A program made the position numbers and the translations under genes. This document shows positions 55,877 to 64,000 of a stretch of 64,000 nucleotides of DNA, one piece after another. Within the stretch, counting starts at the first letter, position 1. Each line of letters starts with the position of its first letter. The notes beneath the pieces are model-generated. The model saw only the letters and a list, made by a program, of their open reading frames with translations. It made no database searches and was not told where the DNA came from. The stretch comes from CAWARU01 sp963784575 (GTDB lineage Bacteria; Pseudomonadota; Gammaproteobacteria; UBA6186; Azoamicaceae): positions 1,178,001 through 1,242,000 of the forward strand of contig CAWARU010000001.1 of assembly GCA_963784575.1 (NCBI GenBank). The letters are read 5' to 3'.

Positions 55877-56953
55877 TTATATTTTCACTCTTATCAAATA
55901 AGGGCTAACGCCAGTATTTTTCAAATCTTTAAGCGGATCGCCAACTTTCTGCTCATTACCATATTCTGTCATAGCTTTTTGCAATATTCTATCTGGGAAA
56001 AATCCGGTTGCAACAGATAATGACACTTCGGGCTGCGGATTTTCATTGGTGAAGAAAGCGATGAGCTGCAGATCATCTTTTGATGAGGTATTAATGAAAG
56101 TGTGAAGAGTTCCCATTGGGACATAGATATAATCATACAACTTGATGTCAAATGATACTGTATCATAACCTGAAATAATCAATCTGAATTCGCCTTCACC
56201 TTTTGCTACCGCATACAACGTTCCGACATCCGGATACCAAATCGGATCTCGTGCAACACCTGGACGCAACACAGCACGAAGGACGGAAATTTCATTCAAT
56301 ATATTCCAATTACTTTTAACTCCCCATATAACCGATCCGAACTGTTCTTGATCAAATAAAGGGGTGACTTTTGCAAAATCAAAACCATAAGGGCTAGCAG
56401 TCAACACTGATTGGATATTTGGATCACGCGGTAGACGCCCGAGCAGCGGACTTTTTTTCACACCTTGCCATTCACGCAATTCAGAATGCGGTGAAGTATA
56501 GGCTTCACGAATAGGGATGGGAATGCCGTTGAATGCCACTGGCATATCAATGTCTCTCGGTGTATCACTGCTAAAACCTACCAATAATTTTGCAGGTTCT
56601 TTACCAATATTATCCAATGAATGCAAGGCAGATTTTGGGATGAACCAACACATGCCAGGTCCTAATTTAAACACCGCAGATTCGCCGGGTGATCGCCAAA
56701 TGATCACCTCTATTTCTCCGGAAATCACATAGCCTAGCTCTGAAGCATTTGGATGCCAGTGCGGTAAACGCATGCACTCTTCCCAGACTTCCACGGTATA
56801 ACATGTCACGCCATCCAAGGCTGAAAAATCTTTCTTTTGCACCATGTAAGCACTACCAACATTTTCCACTTTTATGGGTTTGATTTTCTGTGTTGTTTGA
56901 AGCAGAAATTCGTGTGGATCCTGCAATTTTGCTTGTTTGAATTTTTGAAACAT
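55877..56953 (-). CDS. bicupin, oxalate decarboxylase-like
   Basis: A 358-aa two-domain cupin. The first cupin (~50-140) has a full metal site: LPHWHPNASELGYVISGEIE (HxHxxxxxE) and a later His in KSALHSLDNIG. The second (~235-325) has DPIWYPDVGTLYAVAKGEGE in place of the HxH motif and keeps only TLHTFIN. So one metal site looks intact and the other degenerate. Oxalate decarboxylases need two Mn sites with a catalytic Glu lid, so true oxalate decarboxylase activity is doubtful; a dioxygenase, isomerase or binding role is possible. No signal peptide is seen, so it is probably cytoplasmic. It is convergent with the ferritin-like gene at zero distance. Confidence 0.8.
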   Translation of the reverse strand: MFQKFKQAKLQDPHEFLLQTTQKIKPIKVENVGSAYMVQKKDFSALDGVTCYTVEVWEECMRLPHWHPNASELGYVISGEIEVIIWRSPGESAVFKLGPGMCWFIPKSALHSLDNIGKEPAKLLVGFSSDTPRDIDMPVAFNGIPIPIREAYTSPHSELREWQGVKKSPLLGRLPRDPNIQSVLTASPYGFDFAKVTPLFDQEQFGSVIWGVKSNWNILNEISVLRAVLRPGVARDPIWYPDVGTLYAVAKGEGEFRLIISGYDTVSFDIKLYDYIYVPMGTLHTFINTSSKDDLQLIAFFTNENPQPEVSLSVATGFFPDRILQKAMTEYGNEQKVGDPLKDLKNTGVSPYLIRVKI

Positions 56954-57078
56954 GTGACACCCCGTGAAATACTAGTTTAATAATCAATCATACTATATAA
57001 AACTATCTGTTTTATTGCTGGTTTGTTTTAGTATTATTAAAATGATAAGACCATGAATATTTTTAGGAGTTCAATTCA

Positions 57079-57103
57079 AGTTTCTAGTTTCTCGTTTCTA
57101 GTT
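57079..57103. repeat. short degenerate repeat of 'gtttctagtttct' words after the esterase gene
   Basis: The words tttctagt and tttctcg alternate here. On the other strand this reads actagaaacgagaaactag, related to actagaaatgagact and actagaaaagagact at 41119-41180 after pth. Both sites are intergenic. Confidence 0.5.
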
Positions 57104-58441
57104 CTAACCCAGTGGTTCCACACCCCTACTCTTATCAAAATGAATAATGGCATCAAATTGTAATGGCAGTTTGGTAAAAAAGTAATGACTATACCGCTCT
57201 CTATGCGGTAAATAAATAACGCCAATTGCACGCTGTAACCTTGGCATCTGCAGCAAATGTGACAAATGCTCATTACCATGCAAATAAAGACTAAAATTCC
57301 GTTCGCTCTGTTCATGAAACAAGGCTTCATAACTGCCAGGCATTCCCGGCACCACTTCTTTTGTCTTGGCAGGACCATCCCAATGATCTGCCGCTGTCAC
57401 AGTTCCGGTATAAGTAGAAAATCCTATATGAAATGAAGACATACTAAAATGTTCCCGCACTATTTGACCCAGATTTATTTCCTTCCGTTCTGACATCTCT
57501 GTTGCTCTAGAATCGCCGAGATGGGAATTATGCGCCCAAACAATGATCTTTGCGGGAACATTCATCTTGGTTTCCAAATGGGTCATGATATTTTGCAAGG
57601 TTTCGCCCATGTGTTGATCACGAATATTCCAGGTAATCTCATGCGATTGGAATAATGCGCGATAATAGTGCTCAGCATTTTTAACGAGCCTTGCATTTTG
57701 AGTAGCAAAAAACATGGCCTCGTCTTCGCTCATATGCCTGTTATGAAGCTTATTGAAGGCAATATACTGCATGTCGAGCAATTGATCTGTTGCTTCCTTG
57801 ATGCAGGCTTGCTTGTATTTCATATCCACAAGGTAACCATATCTCTGTGGATCAACCGCGGCATGATCAAAGCAGGCATAGCGTTCTTCTGCTTTTTTGG
57901 CCTCTTGTGGATCATTTGCTCGCAGATAATTCAAAACTGCTTGCATGGCGTCATACAAGCAATAGAGATCTAATCCATAAAAACTTACTTTTTGCCGTTG
58001 TGTTTGTTGCGGTGTTTGTTGCGGTGAACTTTCACGATCATTATATTCTCGAAGCCATCTCACAAAAGGGAGAAAAGTTTTATTACGCCACATCCATTCG
58101 GGAAATCTTTTAAAATCATTTAGGGCAGAGAGTGAATCATCCGCATCTCCAAACCCCTGAATATATTGATGCACCGGATAAGCGCTGGTCCAATCCCCTT
58201 CAATACATACCGCATGAAAATTCTCATGCTCTATCAGATATTGGCTGAGCTCTATTCGAGCCTGATAAAATTCATGCGTGCCATGGGTCGCTTCCCCCAT
58301 CAGCACCAAACGTGAATCCCCAATTTTTTCCATTAACTTATTGATCCATCCCTTATCCCCTAAATGTACAGGGGTAATCTCATCGTTTAATAGATGGATT
58401 AATCTCAAAGCAGCATTTTCATCTTCATGTTTATGGTTCAT
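57104..58441 (-). CDS. erythromycin esterase-like protein
   Basis: A 445-aa protein of the erythromycin esterase (PF05139-like) family. Seen: LVLMGEATHGTHEFYQARIE (~50, Glu and His of the active site), VCIEGDWTSAYPVHQYI, DLYCLYDAMQAVLNYL and IIVWAHNSHLGDSRATEM with further conserved His. The family includes macrolide esterases EreA/EreB but also many chromosomal members (succinoglycan-biosynthesis-related, phosphoribosyltransferase-linked) with unknown substrates, so resistance should not be assumed. A loop (~158-168) holds the repeat PQQTPQQTQ, encoded by a 12-bp tandem repeat near 57994-58025. The gene appears to be a single unit. The start at 58441 is the first Met before the conserved domain. 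Confidence 0.85.
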   Translation of the reverse strand: MNHKHEDENAALRLIHLLNDEITPVHLGDKGWINKLMEKIGDSRLVLMGEATHGTHEFYQARIELSQYLIEHENFHAVCIEGDWTSAYPVHQYIQGFGDADDSLSALNDFKRFPEWMWRNKTFLPFVRWLREYNDRESSPQQTPQQTQRQKVSFYGLDLYCLYDAMQAVLNYLRANDPQEAKKAEERYACFDHAAVDPQRYGYLVDMKYKQACIKEATDQLLDMQYIAFNKLHNRHMSEDEAMFFATQNARLVKNAEHYYRALFQSHEITWNIRDQHMGETLQNIMTHLETKMNVPAKIIVWAHNSHLGDSRATEMSERKEINLGQIVREHFSMSSFHIGFSTYTGTVTAADHWDGPAKTKEVVPGMPGSYEALFHEQSERNFSLYLHGNEHLSHLLQMPRLQRAIGVIYLPHRERYSHYFFTKLPLQFDAIIHFDKSRGVEPLG

Positions 58442-58602
58442 TAATATAGAATAGGCGAAAATTCAAAGTGAGCATAGTGAGTATCGCCCCGTAATTCTTA
58501 CAGTTGTATACTTGCTCAGATCATGAAAAAATGGTAAAGTAATCTATCTAGGTGAATATGTAAAAAACTGGCACATTCAAGGTTAAGGGTAAATACACAA
58601 AA

Positions 58603-60009
58603 ATGAATATTTCAACAGAAACTGTTATTGCAATACGGGATTCCTTATGGTCTGGTCCAATGCTGATTTTATTGGTGGGTGTGGGGCTTTATCAAACCAT
58701 TCGATTACGCGGAATTCAGTTTACGCAGCTTTTTAATTCACTAAAACTCATCTTTACGAAGAGACGCCAAGCCCATATGGAGGGTGATATTTCATCCTTC
58801 CAGTCATTGATGACATCCCTTGCGGGTGCCATAGGAACCGGTAATATTGCCGGAATTGCTACCGCTGTCGCAGTAGGTGGCTTTGGATCGTTATTTTGGA
58901 TGTGGATCATTGCATTTTTGGGGATGGCCACTGCTTATTCAGAAACTCTACTCGCCGTAAAATACCGCGTCACAAATCAAGACGGTGCAATGGCAGGCGG
59001 GCCCATGTATACTTTGGCGCGCGGCTTAAAATTACCTAAAATGGCTGCACTTTATGCTATTTTTGGTGCGGTTGCAGCTTTGGGGATTGGTAATTTGGTT
59101 CAAGCCAATTCAGTGGCGCATGCCATTACGACAGCATTCCCAAGCGTAAACAGCCTGTCTGTTGGTATCATTCTCTCTTTAGTCCTCGCAGCTGTTTTCT
59201 TAGGCGGGATATCGAGCATCGGGCGCGTGGCAGAATGGTTGGTGCCTTTTAAAGCCTCTATGTATTTATCGGTTGGTATATATATCCTGGTGGTTAATTA
59301 TAATCATCTCGGAGATGCTTTTCTTCTTATTGTGAATAGTGCTTTCACGGGTCAAGCAGCAACAGGTGCCTTCTTGGGATCCAGCATGATTTTGGCTATA
59401 CAATACGGTGTTTCCAAGGGCATTTTCTCGAATGAAGCAGGTTTGGGAAGCTTGGCTATAGCAGCCTCTTCTGCAAAAACTGATCAACCTGTAGAGCAAG
59501 GCATGTTCGCGATCAGCGGGGTATTCATTTCAACCATGTTGGTTTGCACTGTAACAGGCTTGGTCTTGGCTGTCACGGGTGTTTTAGGCGCAACAGGACC
59601 CGACGGACAGCTTTTAACAGGTTCAAGTTTGGTGATGGCAGCTTTTGGATCTGTCATGCCAGGACTACAATATGTGGTTGTTGTGGGATTAATTCTCTTT
59701 GCCTTCACCACCATTTTAGCCTGGGGATATTATGGTGAAAAATGCGCTGAATATTTGTTCGGCTTGAAAGTGGCGCGTCTTTACCGCTGGATTTATACCT
59801 TGATGGTAGTATTGGGAGCCATATTAAAGCTTGAATTGGTATGGGCCTTGGCAGATTTAGCGAATGGATTTATGGCAATACCAAATCTCATCGCGATTTT
59901 AGGTTTGTCAAAGGTGGTTTATGATGAAACCCAAAGTTATTTTAATGCTAAAGATAATGTGCCAGTGAGCGAAGAAAAAGACAAGGTTGTGGAAGTAGAA
60001 CCAACATAA
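58603..60009 (+). CDS. sodium:alanine symporter (AGCS family)
   Basis: A 468-aa inner-membrane transporter with about ten to eleven hydrophobic segments. Family signatures: LAGAIGTGNIAGIATAVAVG in TM3 region, GGPMYTLARGLKLPKMAALY and the KGIFSNEAGLGSLAIAASSA segment (FSNEAGxGS), all diagnostic of AGCS carriers (AgcS/DagA), which import alanine or glycine with Na+. It carries a charged cytoplasmic C-terminus (EEKDKVVEVEPT). The start at 58603 has TAAGGG about 14 bp upstream. It is convergent with cysS across a shared hairpin. Confidence 0.93.
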   Translation: MNISTETVIAIRDSLWSGPMLILLVGVGLYQTIRLRGIQFTQLFNSLKLIFTKRRQAHMEGDISSFQSLMTSLAGAIGTGNIAGIATAVAVGGFGSLFWMWIIAFLGMATAYSETLLAVKYRVTNQDGAMAGGPMYTLARGLKLPKMAALYAIFGAVAALGIGNLVQANSVAHAITTAFPSVNSLSVGIILSLVLAAVFLGGISSIGRVAEWLVPFKASMYLSVGIYILVVNYNHLGDAFLLIVNSAFTGQAATGAFLGSSMILAIQYGVSKGIFSNEAGLGSLAIAASSAKTDQPVEQGMFAISGVFISTMLVCTVTGLVLAVTGVLGATGPDGQLLTGSSLVMAAFGSVMPGLQYVVVVGLILFAFTTILAWGYYGEKCAEYLFGLKVARLYRWIYTLMVVLGAILKLELVWALADLANGFMAIPNLIAILGLSKVVYDETQSYFNAKDNVPVSEEKDKVVEVEPT

Positions 60010-60043
60010 GAAATCCCTTGAAAAAACCTCTGGCAGCGCCATA

Positions 60044-60093
60044 AGGGCCTGGTTGAAAATTCGGCCAACATCGTAGAATTTTCAACAGGCCCT
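60044..60093. terminator. bidirectional hairpin between the alanine symporter and cysS
   Basis: Arms 60044-60062 (agggcctggttgaaaattc) and 60076-60093 pair with a single bulged base around a 13-bp loop. It lies between convergent genes and overlaps the last two bases of the cysS stop codon. There is no long U-run, but the A/T-rich lower stem fits a terminator working in both directions. Confidence 0.7.
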
Positions 60094-61481
60094 ACATCTT
60101 ACGCCACAAAGTACCACTGGCAGTATCTTCTAACTCCACCTTGCGCTTCAAAAGCTCATTCCGAATTTTATCTGCCTCTGCCCAATTCTTCGATTTTCGC
60201 GCCAAATCCCTTGCTTCTATCAGCCGTTCAATCTCCTGCGATTCATCTTCAGAGATGAGCTTTCTATCCTGCAAAAATTCTTCTGGCTTCGCAAATAAAA
60301 TCCCAAGAATGTTTCCGAGTTTTAATAACAATGCTGCAAGCTTGTTGGCATTTTTTGGATTTAATTCGCGCTCTCGATTCATTTCACGAACCAAATCAAA
60401 CATCGCAGCCAGAGCTATTGGGGTATTAAAATCATCCTCCATGGCTTCTTTAAAACGTTGCTCAAAAAGTGTGTTGGTAGGTGCTTCTGCCTCTGGTTCT
60501 AAACCACGCAACGACATATATAATCGTTCCAAAGCCCCATGTGCAATCTCAATATTTTCACGTGAATACTCGACCGGACTGCGATAGTGACTGGAAATAT
60601 TAAAATAACGCAGCACTTCTGGATGGTAATCCTTTAAAAACTCTCGAATTGTGATGAAATTGCCAGTCGATTTTGACATTTTTTCTTTATCGATTTGCAG
60701 ATAGCCCACATGCATCCAGGTATTTACAAATTGCTGGCCCGTGCATGCTTCAGCTTGTGCGATTTCATTTTCATGATGCGGGAATTTGAGATCGGGGCCT
60801 CCGCCATGAATGTCAAAAGTTTTTCCTAAGAGTTTAAGCGACATGACAGCACATTCGGTATGCCATCCTGGACGCCCCACTCCCCAAGGTGATTCCCAAT
60901 AAGGTTCTCCTGGTTTTGCTGCTTTCCACAGCACAAAATCCAGGGCATTTTTTTTCGGCTTCATTTACTTCAACACGAGCTCCTGCGATGAGATCATCCA
61001 AATCGCGATGTGATAAGCAGCCATATTTTTTGAAATGTTGGACATCGTAATAGACATCTTTATTTGGCGCGACATAAGCATAGCCTTTGTCGACGAGTTC
61101 TTGAATCATTGCCACCATTTCAGCAACATATTCGGTTGCTTTTGGCTCTTGATTTGGGGTTAGGGTATTTAAAGCCTCATGAAAATCTTCATTCATAGCC
61201 TTGATAAAACGTTCGGTTAAGGTTTGCCAAGGTTCTTTATCTTCGTTGGACCGTTTGATGATTTTATCGTCGATATCGGTGATGTTGCGGATATAATTCA
61301 CTTGATAGCCGCTGTATTGTAGATAGCGAATGATCATATCGAAGTTGAGATAGGTTCTAGCATGTCCGATATGGCAGTAGTCGTAAACAGTGACACCGCA
61401 GACATAGATGCCAACCTGGTTTGGAACGATAGGCTTAAATTCCTCTTTCTTTTTGCTCAAAGTATTATATATTTTTAACAT
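60092..61481 (-). CDS. cysS: cysteinyl-tRNA synthetase, frameshifted as sequenced
   Basis: Charges tRNA-Cys. The start is taken at 61481 (MLKIYNTLSKKKEEF), the family N-terminus; an upstream in-frame ATG at 61502 only adds seven residues. The first frame holds YVCGVTVYDYCHIGHARTYL (Zn-binding Cys and HIGH) and runs to VEVNEAEKK, then misreads. The next frame continues NALDFVLWKAAKPGEPYWES, GRPGWHTECAVM, KMSKSTGNF and the C-terminal helical domain to the stop at 60092. The break is in a run of eight T (plus strand, about 60948-60955); seven would restore the frame, giving about 463 aa, the normal length. It is the only cysS seen here and all catalytic motifs survive, so a sequencing error or slippage at the A8 tract is more likely than gene loss. 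Confidence 0.92.
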
Positions 61482-61571
61482 GTCCGAACCTCTTAATCTC
61501 AAATCTCTTGTTACTGGGTATGCTTTGCTTTTTACACAGTTCCTTTTTACATAGCTTTACAAAGTTTCTTT

Positions 61572-63046
61572 TTAAACAGTGCCTTCAGTATGCCCATGCT
61601 TTTTCATAATAAAGTGCACAGTATCCAGAAAACGTTTACAGGCCTTTTCTTTCCCTATCAAGTTTAGCATTGCAGCAAGTTCAGGGCCATGAAGATTTGC
61701 TGTTAATGCAGCACGGATAGGGAAAAGAGAGCCGTACCCTTCCTGCCCGTACTCTCTTGCAACTTTTTTGAAAAATCTCCAAAAGGAATATTTTCATTCA
61801 GAAATTCTGAGGCCTGAATGAAAAAATCAGGTACCCGCCTCATACAATACCTTTCTTACCTCTTCGTCATCACCATAATCCAAGACCTCATCAAAAATCG
61901 CATGGGCCCAAATTTTCGCATCTTTTGGCATGACAAGATTTGGCTGAACTGCTGCAACAAATTCACTCTGTTTTTCTGCAGGCACCAACTGGTCAGTAAA
62001 CGGTTCAATTAATTTCCAACATTCCTCGCTGTTGCAATGATGCATGGCTTCTTTCTGCCAATGATTCAATTGTGATTCATCAAAATGCGCAGGCCCTCGG
62101 CTGATGCGTTCTAAGTCAAATATCTGGGCCAATTCACTCAAATCCAACAGTTTTGGATCCGGATCATAATGGCCTAAACGTGCCAAGTAATTGTAAATTG
62201 CCTTTGGAAGATACCCATCATTACGCAATTCAGTGATAGAACGACTGCCATTGCGCTTCGAAAGCCTGCGGCCATCTGGACCCAAAATTGTGGGAAAATG
62301 GCCATACTGTGGTATGGGCAAATTCAAAGCTTCCAATATCATAATTTGTCTTGGGGTATTGGTGAGGTGATCATCCCCGCGTAAGGCATGCGTAACACCC
62401 ATCAAAGCATCATCAACTGCATTACAGAACATAAAGGACGCTGTTTTATCGCCGCGACAAACAATAAAGTCTCCGATATGATCCGTCTCATAACGCTGCT
62501 GGCCTTTAATAAGATCTTCAAATTCGATGACAGCGCCTTTTGGAACCTGAAAGCGTAAAGTATAAGGTAAACCTTCGGCTCTTTCGCTTCAATCTCTGCT
62601 TCCGATAAGTTGCGGCAGGTGCCAGGGTAACGAGGTGGTTGTCCAGAATTCAATTGAATCTTGCGAGTAATGGCCAGTTGCTCTTCCGTGCAAAAACAGG
62701 GATAGAGCAATTTAGCTTCAATGAGCTTCTGATAGTAAACATCGTATATGGCTTTGCGCTCTGATTGATTGAAAGGACCTTCGTCGAATGGCAGAGCCAT
62801 CCATTTCAGATCTTCCAAGATGGCATCGACATAATGAAGCTCAGATCTTGCGATATCTGTGTCTTCAATACGAAGCAAAAAATTGCCTTTAAGCTTTTTG
62901 GCGTATAGATAGTTAAAAAGGGCAACGCGCAAATTGCCAAAATGCATCTGACCGGTGGGACTCGGCGCAAAGCGAGTCTTAAAAGGTTTTAAGGTTTTTG
63001 GGTCTAAATTTGCGGACTGTGTGTTTTCTGAAGTGCCATTTGCCAT
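61572..63046 (-). CDS. gltX: glutamyl-tRNA synthetase, with three frame breaks as sequenced
   Basis: Class I synthetase for tRNA-Glu. N-terminal frame: TRFAPSPTGQMHFGNLRVAL (HIGH-equivalent HFGN), then CRNLSEAEIEAKEPK, after which it slips near 62582. The true frame gives EGLPYTLRFQVPKGAVIEFE and CRGDKTASFMF and joins the 62432-61827 frame with KMSKS-equivalent RLSKRNGSRS. A second slip near 61830 follows YEAGT; the sequence continues DFFIQASEFLNENIPFGDFS. A third in the A6 run near 61770 leads to VAREYGQEGYGSLFPIRAAL and a natural TAA at 61572-61574. Corrected length is about 490 aa. Three breaks could mean decay, but the protein sequence between them is well conserved. Some relatives carry two gltX copies, so loss of one is conceivable. 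Confidence 0.85.
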
Positions 63047-63285
63047 AAGTGACTCAAATCTTTTCCTATCTGGTTTTATCTGGTTTCATATCCTAACTTA
63101 AATTTTACTACAATTCTCACGCAGAAACTAGTTTCCAGCCTCTATTCATGCTACCCTCTTATATTTGAAAGCTTTATATTTATAGTTTACAGCTAGCGTC
63201 AAGGTGACTGCTCAGGCATAGGTGATCAGATCTGGAAAAACAAGGGCAGTGCTAGCACGGTAGCCAAGGTAGCCAGGAGGACTCA

Positions 63286-63793
63286 ATGGCAAAAGTTAAG
63301 TTATACACTTCAATGGGTGATATCGAAATTAAGTTAGATGAACAAGCTACACCGGAAACCACGAAAAACTTCTTAGATTATGTCAATGCAGGCTTTTACG
63401 ATGGCACTATTTTCCATCGCGTCATCAAAGGTTTTATGATCCAAGGCGGTGGTCATGAAGCGAGCATGAATCAAAAATCCGCAAATTCACCAATACGCAA
63501 CGAAGCCAAGGCAGGTCTCAAAAATGAAATTGGAACGATTGCAATGGCACGAACCGATGCACCCGCATTCAGCATCCTCACAGTTTTTCATCAATGTTGC
63601 CAATAATGATTTTCTGAATTTCAGAAATGAAAGTCCTGATGGATATGGCTACTGCGCTTTTGGCCGAGTCACTGAAGGCATGGACATCGTCAATAAAATC
63701 AGCCAAGTTGCGACTGGAAACAAAGGCGGTCATAGTGATGTTCCGGTTGAAACGGTGTCTATCGTGAAAGCTGAGATCATGCCAGGTGAATAG
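63286..63793 (+). CDS. ppiB: peptidyl-prolyl cis-trans isomerase B (cyclophilin), frameshifted as sequenced
   Basis: A cytoplasmic cyclophilin of about 168 aa that speeds proline isomerisation during folding. Seen: VKLYTSMGDIEIKLDEQATP, FLDYVNAGFYDGTIFHRVIK (catalytic Arg), GFMIQGGG and GTIAMARTDAP. After that the frame slips; the adjacent frame gives HSASSQFFINVANNDFLNF, GYGYCAFGRVTEGMDIV and the end at 63793. One extra C in the CCC at about 63560-63563 explains the break exactly (ARTDAPHSASSQFF is the family sequence). CAGGAGG lies just upstream of the ATG. A hairpin terminator follows at 63801. A sequence error is most likely. Confidence 0.92.
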
Positions 63794-63800
63794 ATACTGA

Positions 63801-63845
63801 ACCTGCTGACATTTCGATTAATGGAATGTCAGCAGGTCCTTATTT
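63801..63845 (+). terminator. hairpin terminator after ppiB
   Basis: A 13-bp perfect stem (acctgctgacatt at 63801-63813 with its complement at 63825-63837) with an 11-bp loop, followed by ccttattt. It lies 8 bp after the ppiB stop. Confidence 0.8.
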
Positions 63846-63893
63846 GGCAGCTTAAAATGAAATTCTTATAATGACATTCATGACATTCTGCTA

Positions 63894-64000
63894 ATGACAA
63901 TCTACTTCATTTCAGATCTCCATCTCCATGCTTCTCGCCCCGAGAATACCATGCGATTTCTGCGTTTCTTAAAAGAAATTGCAGATAAAGCAACTGCCCT
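63894..64000 (+). CDS. lpxH: UDP-2,3-diacylglucosamine diphosphatase, N-terminal part (runs off window)
   Basis: The final 107 bases encode MTIYFISDLHLHASRPENTM and onwards, matching the beginning of LpxH: the ISDLHL motif supplies the first Asp and His of the calcineurin-like metallophosphoesterase metal site, and RPENTMRFLRFL is typical of LpxH. LpxH makes lipid X in lipid A synthesis at the inner membrane. The start is the ATG at 63894; no clear ribosome binding site is seen. The ppiB-lpxH order is common in gammaproteobacteria, though a terminator lies between them here. The rest of the gene is outside the window. Confidence 0.85.
   Translation, partial: MTIYFISDLHLHASRPENTMRFLRFLKEIADKATA

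Noticed and set aside
57104..58441. Calling the esterase a macrolide-resistance determinant
   Set aside because: The family is broad and chromosomal members often have other substrates; sequence alone does not support a resistance claim.

Overview
The window reads as a piece of an AT-rich gammaproteobacterial chromosome, most likely from an intracellular (amoeba- or arthropod-associated) member of the Legionellales/Coxiella-like group. The reasoning is by gene content: ordinary gammaproteobacterial housekeeping genes (bamD, putPA, rplY-pth-ychF, cysS, gltX, ppiB, lpxH, rluD, a PBP4-type dacB) are interleaved with about 40 kb of very large proteins with eukaryote-like repeats (ankyrin, Sel1, OPR/HPR-like helical repeats, a Ser/Thr kinase). 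The exact genus is an inference that cannot be settled here.

Layout. 1-123: start of a leftward alpha/beta hydrolase. 246-1943: a two-gene rightward operon for late leucine/isovalerate catabolism (enoyl-CoA hydratase family plus HMG-CoA lyase). 12421-1933 (leftward): giant protein A, about 3,500 aa over two reading frames. 15187-12646: Sel1-repeat/Ser-Thr kinase fusion (two frames). 15899-15351: small His/Glu-rich, possibly exported protein. 17664-16153: D-Ala-D-Ala carboxypeptidase. 18843-17842: RluD-type pseudouridine synthase. 18982-19521 (rightward): 3-methyladenine DNA glycosylase behind an 8-bp tandem repeat. 22498-19553: 981-aa helical-repeat protein resembling organellar OPR/HPR RNA-binding proteins. 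33794-22661: giant protein B, about 3,710 aa over two frames. 33988-34827: bamD. 39501-34853: putP-putA. 39722-42291: rplY-pth-ychF. 42493-54260: two tandem giant paralogs C and D with a common N-terminal domain and ankyrin-like tails. 55209-54235: CPBP protease. 55334-55876: ferritin-like protein. 56953-55877: bicupin. 58441-57104: erythromycin-esterase-like protein. 58603-60009: Na+/alanine symporter. 61481-60092 cysS, 63046-61572 gltX, 63286-63793 ppiB, 63894 onwards lpxH.

Most striking biology: giants A and B are diverged paralogs that share an N-terminal His/Cys domain and a C-terminal P-loop region with the motif order of a superfamily-2 helicase-like ATPase (MGxGK[ST], IDExDT, SGT, TGT[DN]I, QGxMR[LM]R). 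This series closely resembles the DUF3638/DUF3645 region of giant eukaryotic proteins. Together with the kinase, the OPR-like protein and C/D they look like a host-interaction (effector) repertoire, but no secretion signal can be proven from sequence.

Sequence integrity: reading frames break in at least nine genes, including the normally essential rplY, cysS and gltX (three breaks) and in ppiB. Most breaks are single-base insertions, often in short homopolymers. Assembly or sequencing error is the simplest explanation, and the split giants should be read as single genes. No tRNA, rRNA, CRISPR array or transposase gene was seen. No intergenic stretch exceeds about 260 bases; those present hold AT-rich DNA, palindromic repeats and terminators as listed.
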